Source of the DNA: Teratosphaeria epicoccoides
Taxonomy: Eukaryota; Ascomycota; Dothideomycetes; Mycosphaerellales; Teratosphaeriaceae
Assembly: GCA_021401465.1 (NCBI GenBank)
Contig: JADDMT010000092.1
Coordinates: forward strand, 54,518 to 118,517
Reading direction: 5' to 3'
Length of the DNA: 64,000 bases
The translations under genes were made by a program, and so were the position numbers. The notes beneath the pieces are model-generated. The model saw only the letters and a program-made list of their open reading frames with translations, ran no database searches and was not told the origin of the DNA. Shown here piece by piece: positions 35,701 through 47,450 of the stretch. How positions within the stretch are numbered: position 1 is the stretch's first letter; each line of letters opens with the position of its first letter.

Positions 35701-37760
35701 AACATAACTAACGCTCTAGCCTCGCTGTCGCTTCGTCGGATCCACGCGTTCCTTTGCGCCTTGTAGAGGTAGTCTCGAAGTGTTTCGAGCTGCGATTCCG
35801 ACATAGGGTACAGAGGTCGATACGGAGGATTGTAACCCTCCTTAAGGTTAATCGCATGTTCCGCGTCTAGGGCCCGGGCATAGGCCGCAGCCTCTGCGTC
35901 GAAAATATCGGCGTATTCCTCTAACTTAGGCAGAAGGGTAACGTTTTCCTTGACGTTCTATATGCAGACCGCATACACGCATTAGACCTTCTTCATGTCC
36001 TTGTAGAAGCTGTGTGCGTCACGCATCCGCACCGCAGGAACTTCGCCTATAGAGCTGTAGAACTAGTTGTTAGTAGCTCTATCAACAACGACTCCCTGCT
36101 TGTGGCGCTAAGGGCGGCCGAGTAGGAGCTCCTTATCAGGAACGTCTTTAGCGTAGAAGACTTCGTTAGTCTCGCGCACTTCTCCTAAGGAGTCCGCGAG
36201 TTAGAGGCGCACGTTGTACGCGCCTCGAGCCGCTACGCCTTCGCCCCGAAAAGACTTCATGGTAGGCAGCAGGGCTCCTGGGATCGGCTTCAAACTAAGC
36301 CGTACGATTACCCTCTAGGGTATCACGTTGACCTCCGCAAGGTCATCTAACATACAGTCTACTAGCTCGAGCGAGCCATTAACTTGGACCGCGCCAGATA
36401 GGCGCCAGGCAGGCCACGAGTCTACACTATCGGTAACAGACAGCTTGGATACCCGCGGTAGCTATTCGGTTGTCTCAGGCTTGTCCTTCTTTCGCCTCCC
36501 CTCTAGGGAGGTTTCGGACACCTTGCTTACCTTCTTCCTATCGCTTCGTTTAGGGTAGCGAGCCGCCTAGTAGTCCCTCGCTCCACAGATGTGGCAGTTA
36601 CTCGGAGGCTTCTCGCTACCGTCTTTTAGCTCGGAGGGCTTGCTCCTCTAGAATGAACTACCGCGTTAGACGTGACCCCTAGGGCGCTTGTAATAGCGGC
36701 CCTTTAGTAGGTCCTCGGGGCTTAGACGCTTATTGTCCTTACCGCCCGATTTTCCATTTCGCTTCAAGGTGATTTCCATGCGTGTCGCAAGGGACACGAG
36801 GTCTTGCCGAGTTGTCGGAAGTTCATGAAAAGTCATGATCATGTTCTGAAGATTGTCATTAAGTTTGACGAGCAAGTGCCGCACGCGTTGCGTCTTAGTA
36901 TAGGGTAGCATCTGTCCCTCGAGCGTGGCGAGATAGGTAGCGAAGCTAGAGGTTGTTTGTCCCTTCCCCTGCTTAGCCTTCTCGTACTTGACAGACACGG
37001 TAAGGGCGCGATTCCCCGGATCCTCGACCTAGTTAACATAGAACTAGCGAAAGTCCGCCCATGTATACGTTCTGTCGTAGACCTGCATAAGGTCATACCG
37101 CTCATGCCAATTGTTGCGAGGTTCCTTATCCTCTTCGAGCTACATCACACTAAAGGCGACTCGTCCGCCCTCTGTAGAATATCCGCGTAGGTTAAGCACG
37201 AAAACTGCCTTACACGCCTGCAAGAAAGTTCGAGCCTCCTTCAAGGTATCTCCCTTGAACAGCTTCGGGTTACGTGCGTTACGACTACCTCCTAGTTAGC
37301 CTACTATGGCCCCAAATTTAGGCACCAAGTTCGCGGGCACACGCGGAGGGTCTACGCCTCCTAGTAAGTTGTCTTCGCGGGTCCCTAGCGTAAAATCTCG
37401 CTAGATTTCTTCGTCCGCTAGTTCGTTAGTACCGCTTATAGCGACGTCTTCGTCGTCCTCGCCGTTGTCGCTGCTAGGAGCGGTGCGGCTCCGGCTCTAG
37501 TTCGCAAGGCGGTTCGCGACCTAATTAACAATTATGGCTACAAGGGCCGGGTCGATAGTCAGGGTTAGCTGCGGTCCCTATGCGGGGGGTCTATTGCCTA
37601 GTCCGCCGCGTAATTGTCCTCTAGCGGAACTGTCGCTTAATGCAGTGTCGCTTGTAGCGGGTACTTCTGCGGGCTAGTTACTTAGGCTAGCTTCGCTATC
37701 GCAGGCGCTCGGGATGGCGCTTGCTACGCGTTAGTTGCGAGTTCGTAGTGCTCTAGACAT
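32796..37760 (-). pseudogene. G1-a gag-pol polyprotein (1,654 codons, RIP stops)
   Basis: A single gag-pol frame: ATG 37760-37758 (MSRALRTRN), stop TGA at 32796, length divisible by three. Domains along the minus strand are gag with SSFATYLATLEGQMLPYTKT (near 36940) and a CHIC...C knuckle (36596-36552, His and last Cys mutated), protease, RT with VVYLDDILVYSNSKEEH (about 35375-35330), RNase H (34811-34629, YETHDQELLAIVDGF and TDYNNL), integrase (34200-33000) and a C-terminal chromodomain (about 32985-32860). Apart from point stops the frame is intact over almost 5 kb, so mutation by RIP, not indels, killed it. With no frameshift, the family probably made one fusion protein. Confidence 0.9.
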
Positions 37761-37809
37761 ATCGTAGTATTCTCTGCCAGACTGCAAAGCAGGGGGGAGA
37801 AAGCAGAAC

Positions 37810-38169
37810 TAATATAGATGTATGTGCTATATGATATGAAAATATCTCGCAGTGTGACAGAGTAATCCGACCTTTTAGTAGGTACAAGACAGCGCTGCTT
37901 TCTGCTTATCGCAGAGGTGGCGCTAAGGGTGCTTATAACCCCCGACGCTCCTTAATTAGGGAAAGCATGTCCGAGCCTAACCCCGTAGGGGTACTGTAGG
38001 GTCAGCGACATAGGGGCGTCCTATGTCGACAACTGATCCCACTTAGACGACATACGAGCCAACGTATGTACGAAGGACCCCCTTGCCATATGTGGCAGGG
38101 TCACTGCATACTAAGGGCGGCCATTAGAACCTATGCGGTTCAGATAGTCCCCTAGTATCAACCGTATCA
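37810..38169 (-). repeat. G1 internal LTR (5' LTR of G1-a)
   Basis: 360 bp, same ends as the others. It directly abuts truncated RT sequence at 38170 (GAAGGCC), and GCAGGGGGGAGAAAGCAGAAC precedes it, shared with 40970-40993. Confidence 0.95.
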
Positions 38170-40944
38170 GAAGGCCTTGCTCTAAGCCTCCTCCTAAGGC
38201 ACTTTCCCTGGCTTTTTTCCTCAAACCGCGCCCTTTGCGAGGGCTGTAAGGGGAGCCACGATCTTCGAGTAAGATCGTATGAATCTGCAGTAGAAGTTAG
38301 TAAATCCTAGGAACACCTACACTTCTCGGAGGGTAGTCGGCCGCGGCTACTCCGCGATTGCAGACACCTTTTAGTCATCCATGATAACTCCTTCTGTAGA
38401 GACGATGTATCCGAGAAACTTAATCCTATCCGTCAGGAATGAGCACTTCTTTAGGTTCGCGTAGAGAGCGAACTTGCGGAGCCGTTCGAGCACTATACTT
38501 AGATGCCGCATATGCTCCTCCTTCGAGTTAGAATAGACTAGTATATCGTCTAAATATACTACGTAGCAGGTGTTAACGAGGCCGGCTAGGGCCCGGTTAA
38601 TATACGCTTAGAACGTCGCTAGTGCGTTAGTCAAGCTAAACAGCATCACTATATACTTAGAGTGTCTATACCGCGTTTAGAATGTAGTCTTCTACTCGTC
38701 GCCCTTTCGGATCGGTATCTAGTAGTAGGCGTCCTTCAAGTCGGTAGACGAGAAGATGGCGGCGCGACTAAGGCGGTCAAGCGTCTCGCTAATAAGTAGT
38801 AGGGGGCAGCGGTTCTTCTAGGTTACTGCGTTAAGGCCCCTATAGTTAACGTATAGGCGGAGCGTGTTATCCTTCTTCGGGACGAACATAACTAACGCTC
38901 TAGCCTCGCTGTCGCTTCGTCGGATCCACGTGTTCCTTTGCGCCTTGTAGAGGTAGTCTCGAAGTGTTTCGAGCTGCGATTCCGACATGGGGTACAGAGG
39001 TTAATGCGGAGGATTGTAACCCTCCTTAAGGTTAATCGCATGTTCCGCGTCTAGGGCCCGGGCATAGGCCGCAGCCTCTGCGTCGAAAATATCGGCGTAT
39101 TCCTCTAACTTAGGCGGAAGGGTAACGTTTTCCTTGACGTTCTGTATGCGGACCGCATATACGCATTAGACCTTGTTCATGTCCTTGTAGAAGCTATGTG
39201 CGTCACGCATCTACACCGCAGGAACTTCGCCTATAGAGCTGTAGAACTAGTTGTTAGTAGCTCCATTAACAACGACTCCCTGCTTGTGGCGCTAAGGGCG
39301 GCCGAGCAGGAGCTCCTTATTAGGAACGTCTTTAGCGTAGAAGACTTCGTTAGTCTCGCGTACTTCTCCCGAGGAGTCCGCGAGTTAGAGGCGCACGTTG
39401 TACGCGCCTTAAGCCGCTGCGCCTTCGCCCCGAAAAGACTTCATGGTAGGCAGCAGGGCTCCTAGGATCGGCTTTAAACCGAGCCGTACGATTACCCTCT
39501 AGGGTATCACGTTAACCTCCGCAAGGTCATCTAACATACAGTCTACTAGCTCGAGCGAGCCATTAACTCGGACCGCGCCGGATAGGCGCCAGGCAGGCCA
39601 CGAGTCTACACTATTAGTGACAGACAGCTTAGATACCCGCAGTAGCCATTCGGTTGTCTCGGGCTTGTCCTTCTTTCGCCTCCCCTCTAGGGAGGTTTCG
39701 GACACCTTGCTTACCTTCTTCCTATCGCTTCGTTTAGGACCGCGAGCTGCCTAGTAGTCCCTCGCTCTACAGATGTGGCAGTTACTCGGAGGCTTCTCGC
39801 TACCGTCTTTTAGCTTAGAGGGCTTGCTCCTCCGGAATGAACTACCGCGTTAGACGTGACCCCTAGGGCGCTTGTAATAGCGGCCCTTTAGTAGGTCCTT
39901 AGGGCTTAGACGCTTATTGTCCTTACCGCCCGATTTTCCATTTCGCTTCAAGGTGATTTCCATACGTGTCGCAAGGGACACGAGGTCTTGCCGAGTTGTT
40001 AGAAGTTCATGAAAAGTTATGATTATGTTCCGAAGATTGTCATTAAGTTTGACGAGCAAGTGCCGCACGCGTTACGTCTTAGTATAGTGTAGCATCTGTC
40101 CCTCGAGTGTAGCGAGATAGGTAGCGAAGCTAGAGGTTGTTTGTCCCTTCCCCTGCTTAGCCTTCTTGTACTCGACAGACACGGTAAGGGCGCGATTCCC
40201 CGGATCCTCGACCTAGTCGACATAGAACTAGCGAAAGTCCGCCTACGTATACGTTCTGTCATGGACCTACATAAGGTCATACCGCTCATGCTAATTGTTG
40301 CGAGGTTCCTTATCCTCTTTAAGCTACATCACACTAAAGGCGACTTGTTTGCCCTCTGTAGAATATCCGCGTAGGTTAAGCACGAAAACTGCCTTACATG
40401 CCTGTAAGAAAGTTCGAGCCTCCTTCAAGGTGTCTCCCTTAAACGGCTTCGGGTTGCATGCGTTACGACTACCTCCTAGTTAGCCTACTATGGCCCTGAA
40501 TTCAGGCACTAAGTTCGCGGGCACACGCGGAGGGTCCGCGCCTCCTAGTAAGTTGTCTTCGCGGGTCCCTAGCGTGAAATCTCGCTGGATTTCTTCGTCT
40601 GCTAGTTCGTTAGTACTACTCATGGTAACGTCTTTGTCATCCTCGCCGTTGTCGCTACTAGGAGCGGTGCGGCTCTGGCTCTAGTTCGCAAGGCAGTTCG
40701 CGACCTAATCGACAATCATGGCTACGAGGGCTAGGTCAATAGTCGGGGTTAGCTGCGGTCCCTATGCGGGGGGTCTATTGCCTAGTCCGCCGCGTAATTG
40801 TCCTCTAGCGGAACCGTCGCTCGATGTAGTGTCGCTCGCAGCAGTTACTTCTGCGGGCTAGTTACTTAGGCTAGCTTCGCCATCGCGGGCGCTCGGGATG
40901 GCACTCGCTACGCGTTAGTTGCGAGTTCGTAGTGCTCTAGACAT
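38170..40944 (-). pseudogene. Second G1 gag-PR-RT, truncated in RT
   Basis: Collinear with 34987-37760. Gag ATG at 40944-40942; gag segments ATRMEITLKRNGKSGGKDNK (40068-39850 ORF), a CCHC knuckle near 39780, and the gag-PR linker to LDDLAEVNVIP (39505-39499). The RT YLDD is near 38560-38550, and the copy stops at 38170 against an LTR. RNase H, integrase, chromodomain and antisense ORF are missing. Its mutations differ from those of the first copy, which shows the two are independent. Confidence 0.9.
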
Positions 40945-40993
40945 ATCGTAGTATTCTCTGCTAGACTGCAAAGCAGGGGGGAGAAAGCAGAAC

Positions 40994-41353
40994 TAATATA
41001 GATGTATGTGCTATATGATATGAAAATATCTCGTAGTGTGGCAGAGTAATCCGACCTTTTAGTAGGTACAAGACAGCGCTGCTTTCTGCTTATTGCAGAG
41101 GTAGCGCTAAGGGTGCTTATAACCCCCGACGCTCCTTAATTAGGGAAAGCATGTCCGAGCCTAACCCCGTAGGGGTACCGTAGGGTCAGCGACGTAGGGG
41201 CGTCCTACGTCGACAACTGATCCTACTCGGACGACATACGAGCTAACGTATGTACGAAGGACCCCCTTGCTATATGTGGCAGGGTCACTACATGCCAAGG
41301 GCGGCCATTAGAACCCATGCGGTTCAGATAGTCCCCTAGTATCAACCGTATCA
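40994..41353 (-). repeat. G1 outermost 5' LTR
   Basis: 360 bp ending TATCA, followed by target duplicate AGTAC (41354-41358), after which G2-c resumes. Confidence 0.95.
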
Positions 41354-41358
41354 AGTAC

Positions 41359-43192
41359 ATAGACTAGTGAATTTTAGGACGACCTAAAGAACGCGCTAGT
41401 CTACGACCTAACTGCACTCGCTTTCCGCAATAACATTATTAGACAGGAGGATTAGGAAGACGAAGATAGAATCCTTCTCCTTTAAGGATTAGTATACATG
41501 CTAACGTCTTTACGATTAGAGCTACTACGCCTCTAACATGACCTAAAATGAAGCAAATTCTCTAACAAGAATATTACTTCCCTAGGATAGGTAAGGCAAT
41601 CAAGGACTATGTCTGACAATATGTAACTTGCTAACAGAGTAAGCATAACTATTACAAACCGTATAGGCTACTACGACTACTTAAGGTACCTTAACGGCTA
41701 TAGGAATCGCTTGCTATAGACTTTATCGTCAAACTACCCTAATTGAAAGAACCCGCTACTAATGAGTTCTTCAATAGAATCATGGTAGTAGTCGACTAAT
41801 TCACTAAGTTTAGGAAGTTTATCCCTTACTACAAAGACTTTAAGACTAAAGATATTACACATGTCTTCATGAAATAGGTAGTAGCACTAGATAGTATGCT
41901 ACAGGACCTAGTAATGGATCGAGGATCTGTGTTTACCTCTAACTTCTAGAGAGCCCTAATGAGACAATTCTAGGTCAAACATCGACTAAGTACTTCCTTC
42001 TACCCTTAAACGGATAGACAGACAGAACGTCTAAACTAGACGTTAGAATAGTACCTTCGATCCTATGTGAATAGGGACTAGAACAACTAGGTAGAGTTGT
42101 TGCTAATAGCGCAGCTTGCGTATAATAGTACGCTAGTAGAGTTAACAGGACTCTCGCTATTTCAGATAGCGTATAGATTAGCTAAAGAAGACATTCCGGA
42201 TGTCTTAGCTAGTAATCTAAACCTAGTAGTACTTAGACGAGTAGAACACCTACGCTAACTACAAACAGAAGTATGACTTGACCTATAGTTCTATTAGTAG
42301 AACATAGCATAGTACGCAAATCGTAAGGAAATTAAGGGACTAATTCTAAAGGAGAGGGACAAGGTATATCTCCTCTGCTGTCACATCAAATTAGACAAGC
42401 CGAGTAAAAAGCTAGACGCTATAAAACTAGGACTATTCCGGATTAAGGCCAAGAAAGGACTAGTTAATTTTAAGTTATAGCTACCCGAGCAGATGAGAAT
42501 ACACCCTGTGTTCTATGTTTCTCTACTAGAACAAGTAGCGCTAGACGCTGCACTGTAAACGGAACCCTTACTACTTGACCCTAAAGTAGAAGAACCTAAG
42601 TACACTGTCGAGAAGATCGTTAACACTTGCTAGCAGGACAGACAGCGAGAGTACTTAGTAAAATGGGAAGGATATAGGAGTACCGAAAACATCTAGGAAC
42701 CCCTTAAACACCTGCGAAACTGTTAGCAAAAGATACGAAGTTTCTAGAAAAGAACGAACCTAGGGAGAAGATCATAAGCTATGACTAGACTCCTGCAGGA
42801 CGCTATCGATTAGCTCAGCTATCACGCTATCTAGGAACCCCTAATACGAGGCATCGGCGAAACCTTCTATTACGCTCTATGTTATAGGACTAAGAGCAAG
42901 ACCTGCTAAGGGATCTAGGTCAAGAAGAAACCTAGCCTGCAGAAGAGCCTGCTCTTTAGCCTCATCCTCCCTAATCTCACGCTCCTCAAGAGCGCGACTA
43001 TCCTCGACCTTATAGTCGACTACGTCTAACTGTTTCTAAAGACGCATCTCCTTTACATGCGCCTCTATTATCTTCTACGAAGCCTCGGCTAGGACTACCT
43101 TTGCATAATCAAGATTAGTAATTAGTCTTTTCTGCTAATTACCTAACTTCTTCTATTTGACCTCTGTTACCTTCGCGTCGCAACTTCGACAG
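41359..43192 (+). pseudogene. G2-c pol, 3' part, with truncated antisense ORF
   Basis: Continuation of G2-c after the G1 insertion: integrase (DRGSVFTSNF about 41927, TDRQTERLN-TLE about 42022) and chromodomain (EYLVKWEGYRSTENI about 42650-42694, its Trp intact here). Then, antisense, the coiled-coil part of the G2 antisense ORF (about 43100-42760). Part of the integrase zinc region near 41540 is missing compared with G2-a (a ~30-bp deletion). Homology ends at 43192, inside the antisense ORF, where an inverted G2 LTR starts. The zinc-cluster end and this copy's own 3' LTR are lost. Confidence 0.85.
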
Positions 43193-43669
43193 TGTCATAA
43201 GGGTAGGTGCTAATAGCAGGAAGGGGATCAGGTGTTAGACTCGCAGAGCTATAAAGAATATCGACAATAGTAATTAACCTTGTAACTAACTCTCCTCTAA
43301 GCAAGAGAGGATTAAATTAAGATTAAGCACGAAGCTCCTAACTGCCTGTCCTGAAGCTATCCCTATATACTAGAGAGACAGGGCAGCTCTGTTAGATCTA
43401 TCGACAGACCTATTAGACCTATGTTTGTAGATCTGTAGACTAACCCTATAGATCCTATAGTCTGTCCTTACGTGACAGATCCCTTCTCCCTTGCAGGCCT
43501 GTAGATCTGTAGACTAACCCTATAGATCTAGGGATCTATCCTCACGTGACAGATCCTTTCTCCTATGACTATGCCTATGACTTATAGTACTCCTATAACT
43601 ATACTATGACTCATAGCACTTAGGACACTCATGATCCTGTGACTTATAGTACTCCTAACACTCATGATA
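43193..43669 (-). repeat. G2-d 3' LTR
   Basis: 477 bp, TGTCATAAGG...CTCATGATA. It has two ACTAACCCTATAGATC units plus a duplicated CTTATAGTACTCCTA end segment. Confidence 0.85.
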
Positions 43670-43859
43670 CTATCCCTCTCTTAGCCTAGCTCGTCCCTAA
43701 GCTACCTTAGTAGTATAGGGTTTCTCTTATTATTTCCTTTGTGTAGTAATGTCTTCTCTTTCTACATTACTGCCTTATGTCATCCTAGACACTAACGCCC
43801 CTTTAACGCAGAAACGTAAATGCCGCGCGAATTAAATCTATCGTTAGGGCTAGGACAGC

Positions 43860-44183
43860 ATAAAGTCCTATACTTAGTGTCAAGAGTTAAAGCTCGTTTG
43901 TTAAGTGCACGTTTCCTTAGGGAAATGTTCGTAGTGTCACTTTAGTAACTGTCGAAGTTACGACGCGAAGGTAATAGAGGTCGAATAGAAGAAGTTAGGT
44001 AATTAGCAGAAAAGACTAATTGCTAATCTTAATCATGTAAAGGTAGTCCTAGCTAAGGCTTTGTAGAAGATAATAGAGGCGCATGTAAAGGAGATACGTC
44101 TTTAGAAACAGTTAGACCTAGTCAACTATAAGGTCGAGGATAGTCGCGCTCTTAAGGAGCGTGAGATCAGGGAGAATGAGGCT
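43860..44183 (+). pseudogene. G2-d antisense ORF, start codon lost, truncated
   Basis: Same gene as 23362. The initiator is ATA (43860-43862) where other copies have ATG. It retains CQELKLV and GKCS-stop-CHFSNCRS, then the coiled coil up to LKEREIRENEA, where a G2 LTR cuts it at about 44184. Stops sit at Gln codons. It serves mainly as a fourth witness for the antisense gene. Confidence 0.65.
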
Positions 44184-44639
44184 ACAAGTACTATAGGCTA
44201 AGTCAGAGTACTAGGGCCTAAGTCATAGCATAGTCATAGGAGAAAGGATCTGTTACATGAGGACAGATCTTTAGGCCTATAGGGGAGAAAGGATCTGTTA
44301 CAGAAGGATAGACCCTAGGATCTGTAGGGTTAGTCTATAGATCTACAGACATAGATCTATTAGGTCTGTTAACAGATCTAACAGAGCTACCCTGTCTCTC
44401 TAGTATATAGGGATAGCTTCAGGACAGGTAGTTAGGAGCTTCGTGCTTAATCTTAATTTAATCCTCCCTTGCTTAAAGGAGAGTTAGTTACAAGGTTAAT
44501 TGCTATTATCGATATTCTTTATAGCTCTGCGAGTCTAATACCTGATCCCCTTCCTGCTATTAGTACCTACCCTTATGACACTTAGGCCCTAGTGCTCTGA
44601 CTTAGCCTATAGTGCTCGTAACTCATGACATCTATGACA
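44184..44639 (+). repeat. G2 LTR with its own 5' end inverted at the 3' side
   Basis: A 5'-truncated LTR (44184-44580, ending CCTTATGACA) is followed at once by 59 bp that are the reverse complement of a G2 LTR start (ending ATGACATCTATGACA). ACTATAGGCTAAGTCAGAG near 44188 and its inverse near 44600 form terminal inverted repeats of about 38 bp. The first 74-bp unit is partly deleted. Confidence 0.75.
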
Positions 44640-46163
44640 TTCTTAGACAATCTTCTGATGCGAGTAAGGGTAAGCTACAACTAGTAGTCCCCTTAGGTGT
44701 CGTCGCATGCGGTCGGCTAGTTCGTCATATTAAAGCTAGTCGATATATTGTACTCCATTAATCCATGGGCAAGCCTAAGCCTACTAGTTCTATATGATTC
44801 GGATAATATCGAGTCTAATGTCATGCGGCAGTATAGCCTATCTCTCTATGCTCTTGTCTTCCTTAGAATTAGGAATGACAGCTTCGACAAGCTCGTAGTT
44901 GTCGTCTAAAACTTCTTCTTCTTCTAGCTCCTATTACCTTAGGACTATTACACTAGAAGGTGTACCCCTTAGCGCGCAGATAGATTGCGCCTTGTTACAG
45001 CTAGGGTACTATCCGGGACCATCTTTATTACTTATGTGAATCTAACAATTGTCGTCATAGCACATAGTCTAAGTAAGTAAGGCATAGTCTAGTTCTCGAG
45101 TAGTAGCAGCCTTTTGCTTAGGTACCGTTATTGTCGCGCGAGCCTGTTCTGTCTATTATAGGTCCTGTTGCTGTTTCTTCGCGAAACACTTGCAGGCAAA
45201 GTGTCCTTTCTTTCTACAGTTGTGGCACTTAAGGTTACTCTTGTCAAATGGCTTCTTCGGACCATTCTAGGTAGGAGAGCCCTTCTATAGCCTTCCTCGG
45301 GGTCTGCTCTTTAGGCGCCCCTTAGTCGCATCTAACTCTATTAGTTAGAGACTATAGTAATCGCTTCGCCATTTTAGTGCCGATTGTTAGACCTTATAGT
45401 TAGCCTGCGCTAGCCTGCAATTTTAATGTTGTCGTTCCTGCTGTCATTCCTAGATGCGATTATTAATTCTAATTACGAGATCGCTTATTTCCTTGAATGT
45501 CGTTAGCTAATCTCCTTAGGTAATTTCGTCTTTAACTGTCTCCTTTAGTCCCTAATAGAACTAAGCGGCTAAAGCATTATCATTCTAGTTAACTTAAGCA
45601 GATAGGTTCTAAAAGTCCGCGTGGTACTTAATAGCAGAACCCTTCTGCTAGATTCCTAGGAGAGCTCTCTTGGCCTCTTCTTACTTATTACTAAGCCTAA
45701 AAGCTTTGCGTAACGCCTTAAACAAAGACTTGTCTAAGTTAAGAATCTCCCTAGTTGTTGTCTTCCTAGCTTCGATGTTACTAACATGATCTAGATAATC
45801 TATTAGATAAGGCTAGATAAACTTGAATGCTAGTCCCTTTAGGTAAGAGACGATATATATTATTCGCTTATAATGCGTTGTAAACCATTCTATATCTATG
45901 TTAAATGCTAACTAGCATTATAGGTTAAACATCTTGACTTGAGATTGTTATCCTGTAAACTCTGTAGGGCTTCCTATCTTAAAGCCGTTATTACTATGTC
46001 TATTCTTAGTAGTTAAACCTGCGACAGATGCTAGAGCCATCTTACTAAGGTGAATAGATTAGAGCTACTAAGTAATTTAAGGTGTAGTAGCAACTTGTTC
46101 TTATAGTGTTAGTTAACTGTTATTGCTAGAGGTTAAACTAACAGCTAAGGAACTACTTAACAT
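44640..46163 (-). pseudogene. G2-e gag, truncated
   Basis: Minus-strand gag of a fifth G2 copy; ATG at 46163-46161, as in G2-a. It covers the capsid (FIQPYLIDYLDHV region near 45810-45780), an intact CCHC zinc knuckle CHNCRKKGHFACKC (45227-45186), and the acidic linker (about 44880). It ends at 44640, equivalent to about 16200 in G2-a. Pol is absent. The knuckle confirms that the Tyr in G2-a is a mutation. The 5' LTR lies 59 bp upstream. Confidence 0.85.
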
Positions 46164-46222
46164 AGGCATATGTTAAGCGCTTGACAAGTCCCCTAACACT
46201 TCCTTAGAAGTAGTGCTTAAAG

Positions 46223-46669
46223 TGTCAGAAGGGTAGGTACTAATAGTAGGAAGGGGATCAGGTGTTAGACTTATAGAGCTATGAAGAATATCGATAATAG
46301 TAATTAACCTTGTACCTAACTAATCCTCCTAGAGGAGAGGATTAAATTAAATTAAGCACGAAGCTCCTAACTACCTGTCCTGAAGCTATCCCTATATACT
46401 AGAGAGAGACAGGGCAGCTCTGTTAGATCTGTTAACAGACCTATTAGACCTATGTTTGTAGATCTGTAGACTAACCCTACAGATCCTATAGTCTGTCCTT
46501 ATGTGACAGATCCTTTCTTCTATGTAGGCCTATAGATCTGTAGACTAACCCTACAGATCTAGGTATCTGTCCTTACATGACAGATCCTTTCTCCTATAAC
46601 TATGCTATGACTTAGGCCCTTAGGACACTTATAATCCTGTGACTTATAGTACTCCTGACACTTATGACA
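46223..46669 (-). repeat. G2-e 5' LTR
   Basis: 447 bp, TGTCAGAAGG...CTTATGACA, the last transposon end before the unique island. Its flank TATCT (46670-46674) has no partner because the far end of G2-e is lost. Confidence 0.9.
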
Positions 46670-47450
46670 TATCTTTAGGCTTGTTAGAAGTAGCGCCTTC
46701 TAGTTAATTAGCTATGCGTACTTCTTTAACATAAGGAGATAGGACTCCTACTTAAACTTAAACTTGTTGTTTTCTTATGTTAGAGTAGGGACTTTCTTTT
46801 AGTCCTTAGACAAGTCTATAGTAAGGAAGTATTATAAATAGTAAATGAATATAAAACAGATAAACATAGTTATATGTTAAATTCCTATAGTTTTAGAATA
46901 TAACTACGAACTTTTTAACAGTTTTAGAAGGTAACTACAAACTTTTTAACTATGTCTAAATAGTTGCTAGGCTCTTTCATGTCTTATCTACATCTTAAGA
47001 CTCTGTCTAACATGCTCTAATAGGCTCTAGTCTCCTTTACATAGTATAGTAGTAGCCTCTAGTCTGCCCTTAATTATCTAGTAGATTAAGTATACTCTTC
47101 TAATAAATTCTTCTAGCTATAGGCAAAACCTAGGCTTATAACCTGTTAAATTAAGTCCTTAAATACAGGCAATAGATTTACGCATAGGAAGTAGCTACAG
47201 AATAAATATATTATGTTAGGTATTAGATATAACAAACATGATTAATAGATTAAAGAGAAGGTAAAAACTCTTCTCTTCCTAGCTAGGGTTATATATCCCT
47301 TAACCCCTGCCCTAAGTCAGAGAGGTCAGAGTTAGGGTCCTGCCTGACTCTAACTCCTACTAACTTAGTGTAGCTAGTATGTAGCTACCTATTACATTTT
47401 AACACAAAACTTACTTTATATACCTGTCTATGATTAATTCTTAAGGCTGG
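46670..47450. other. AT-rich RIP-like DNA, unassigned
   Basis: No ORF or known element seen. It contains a perfectly adjacent 31-bp imperfect tandem repeat (46889-46919 and 46920-46950, AGTTTTAGAA..TAACTAC[GA]AACTTTTTAAC). Base composition shifts to normal at about 47440, the edge of the repeat compartment. Confidence 0.5.

Larger units (their letters stand above)
30001..41353 (-). mobile_element. G1-a insertion in G2-c (TSD AGTAC), with an extra internal LTR
   Basis: G1 sequence inserted in the pol of G2-c. AGTAC flanks it exactly at 29996-30000 and 41354-41358. It holds three 360-bp LTRs (30001, 37810, 40994) and two internal regions: a full one (30361-37809) and one truncated in RT (38170-40993). 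This fits a second G1 that landed in the first, followed by recombination between their 3' LTRs that removed the rest of the outer copy. Confidence 0.9.

Noticed and set aside
37775..37809. Purine-rich GGGGGGAGAAAGCAGAA as a polypurine tract of a + strand element
   Set aside because: Gag starts at 37760 on the minus strand, so this LTR is the 5' LTR; the real tract is at the other end (30361-30385). The purines lie in the 5' leader or primer-binding region.
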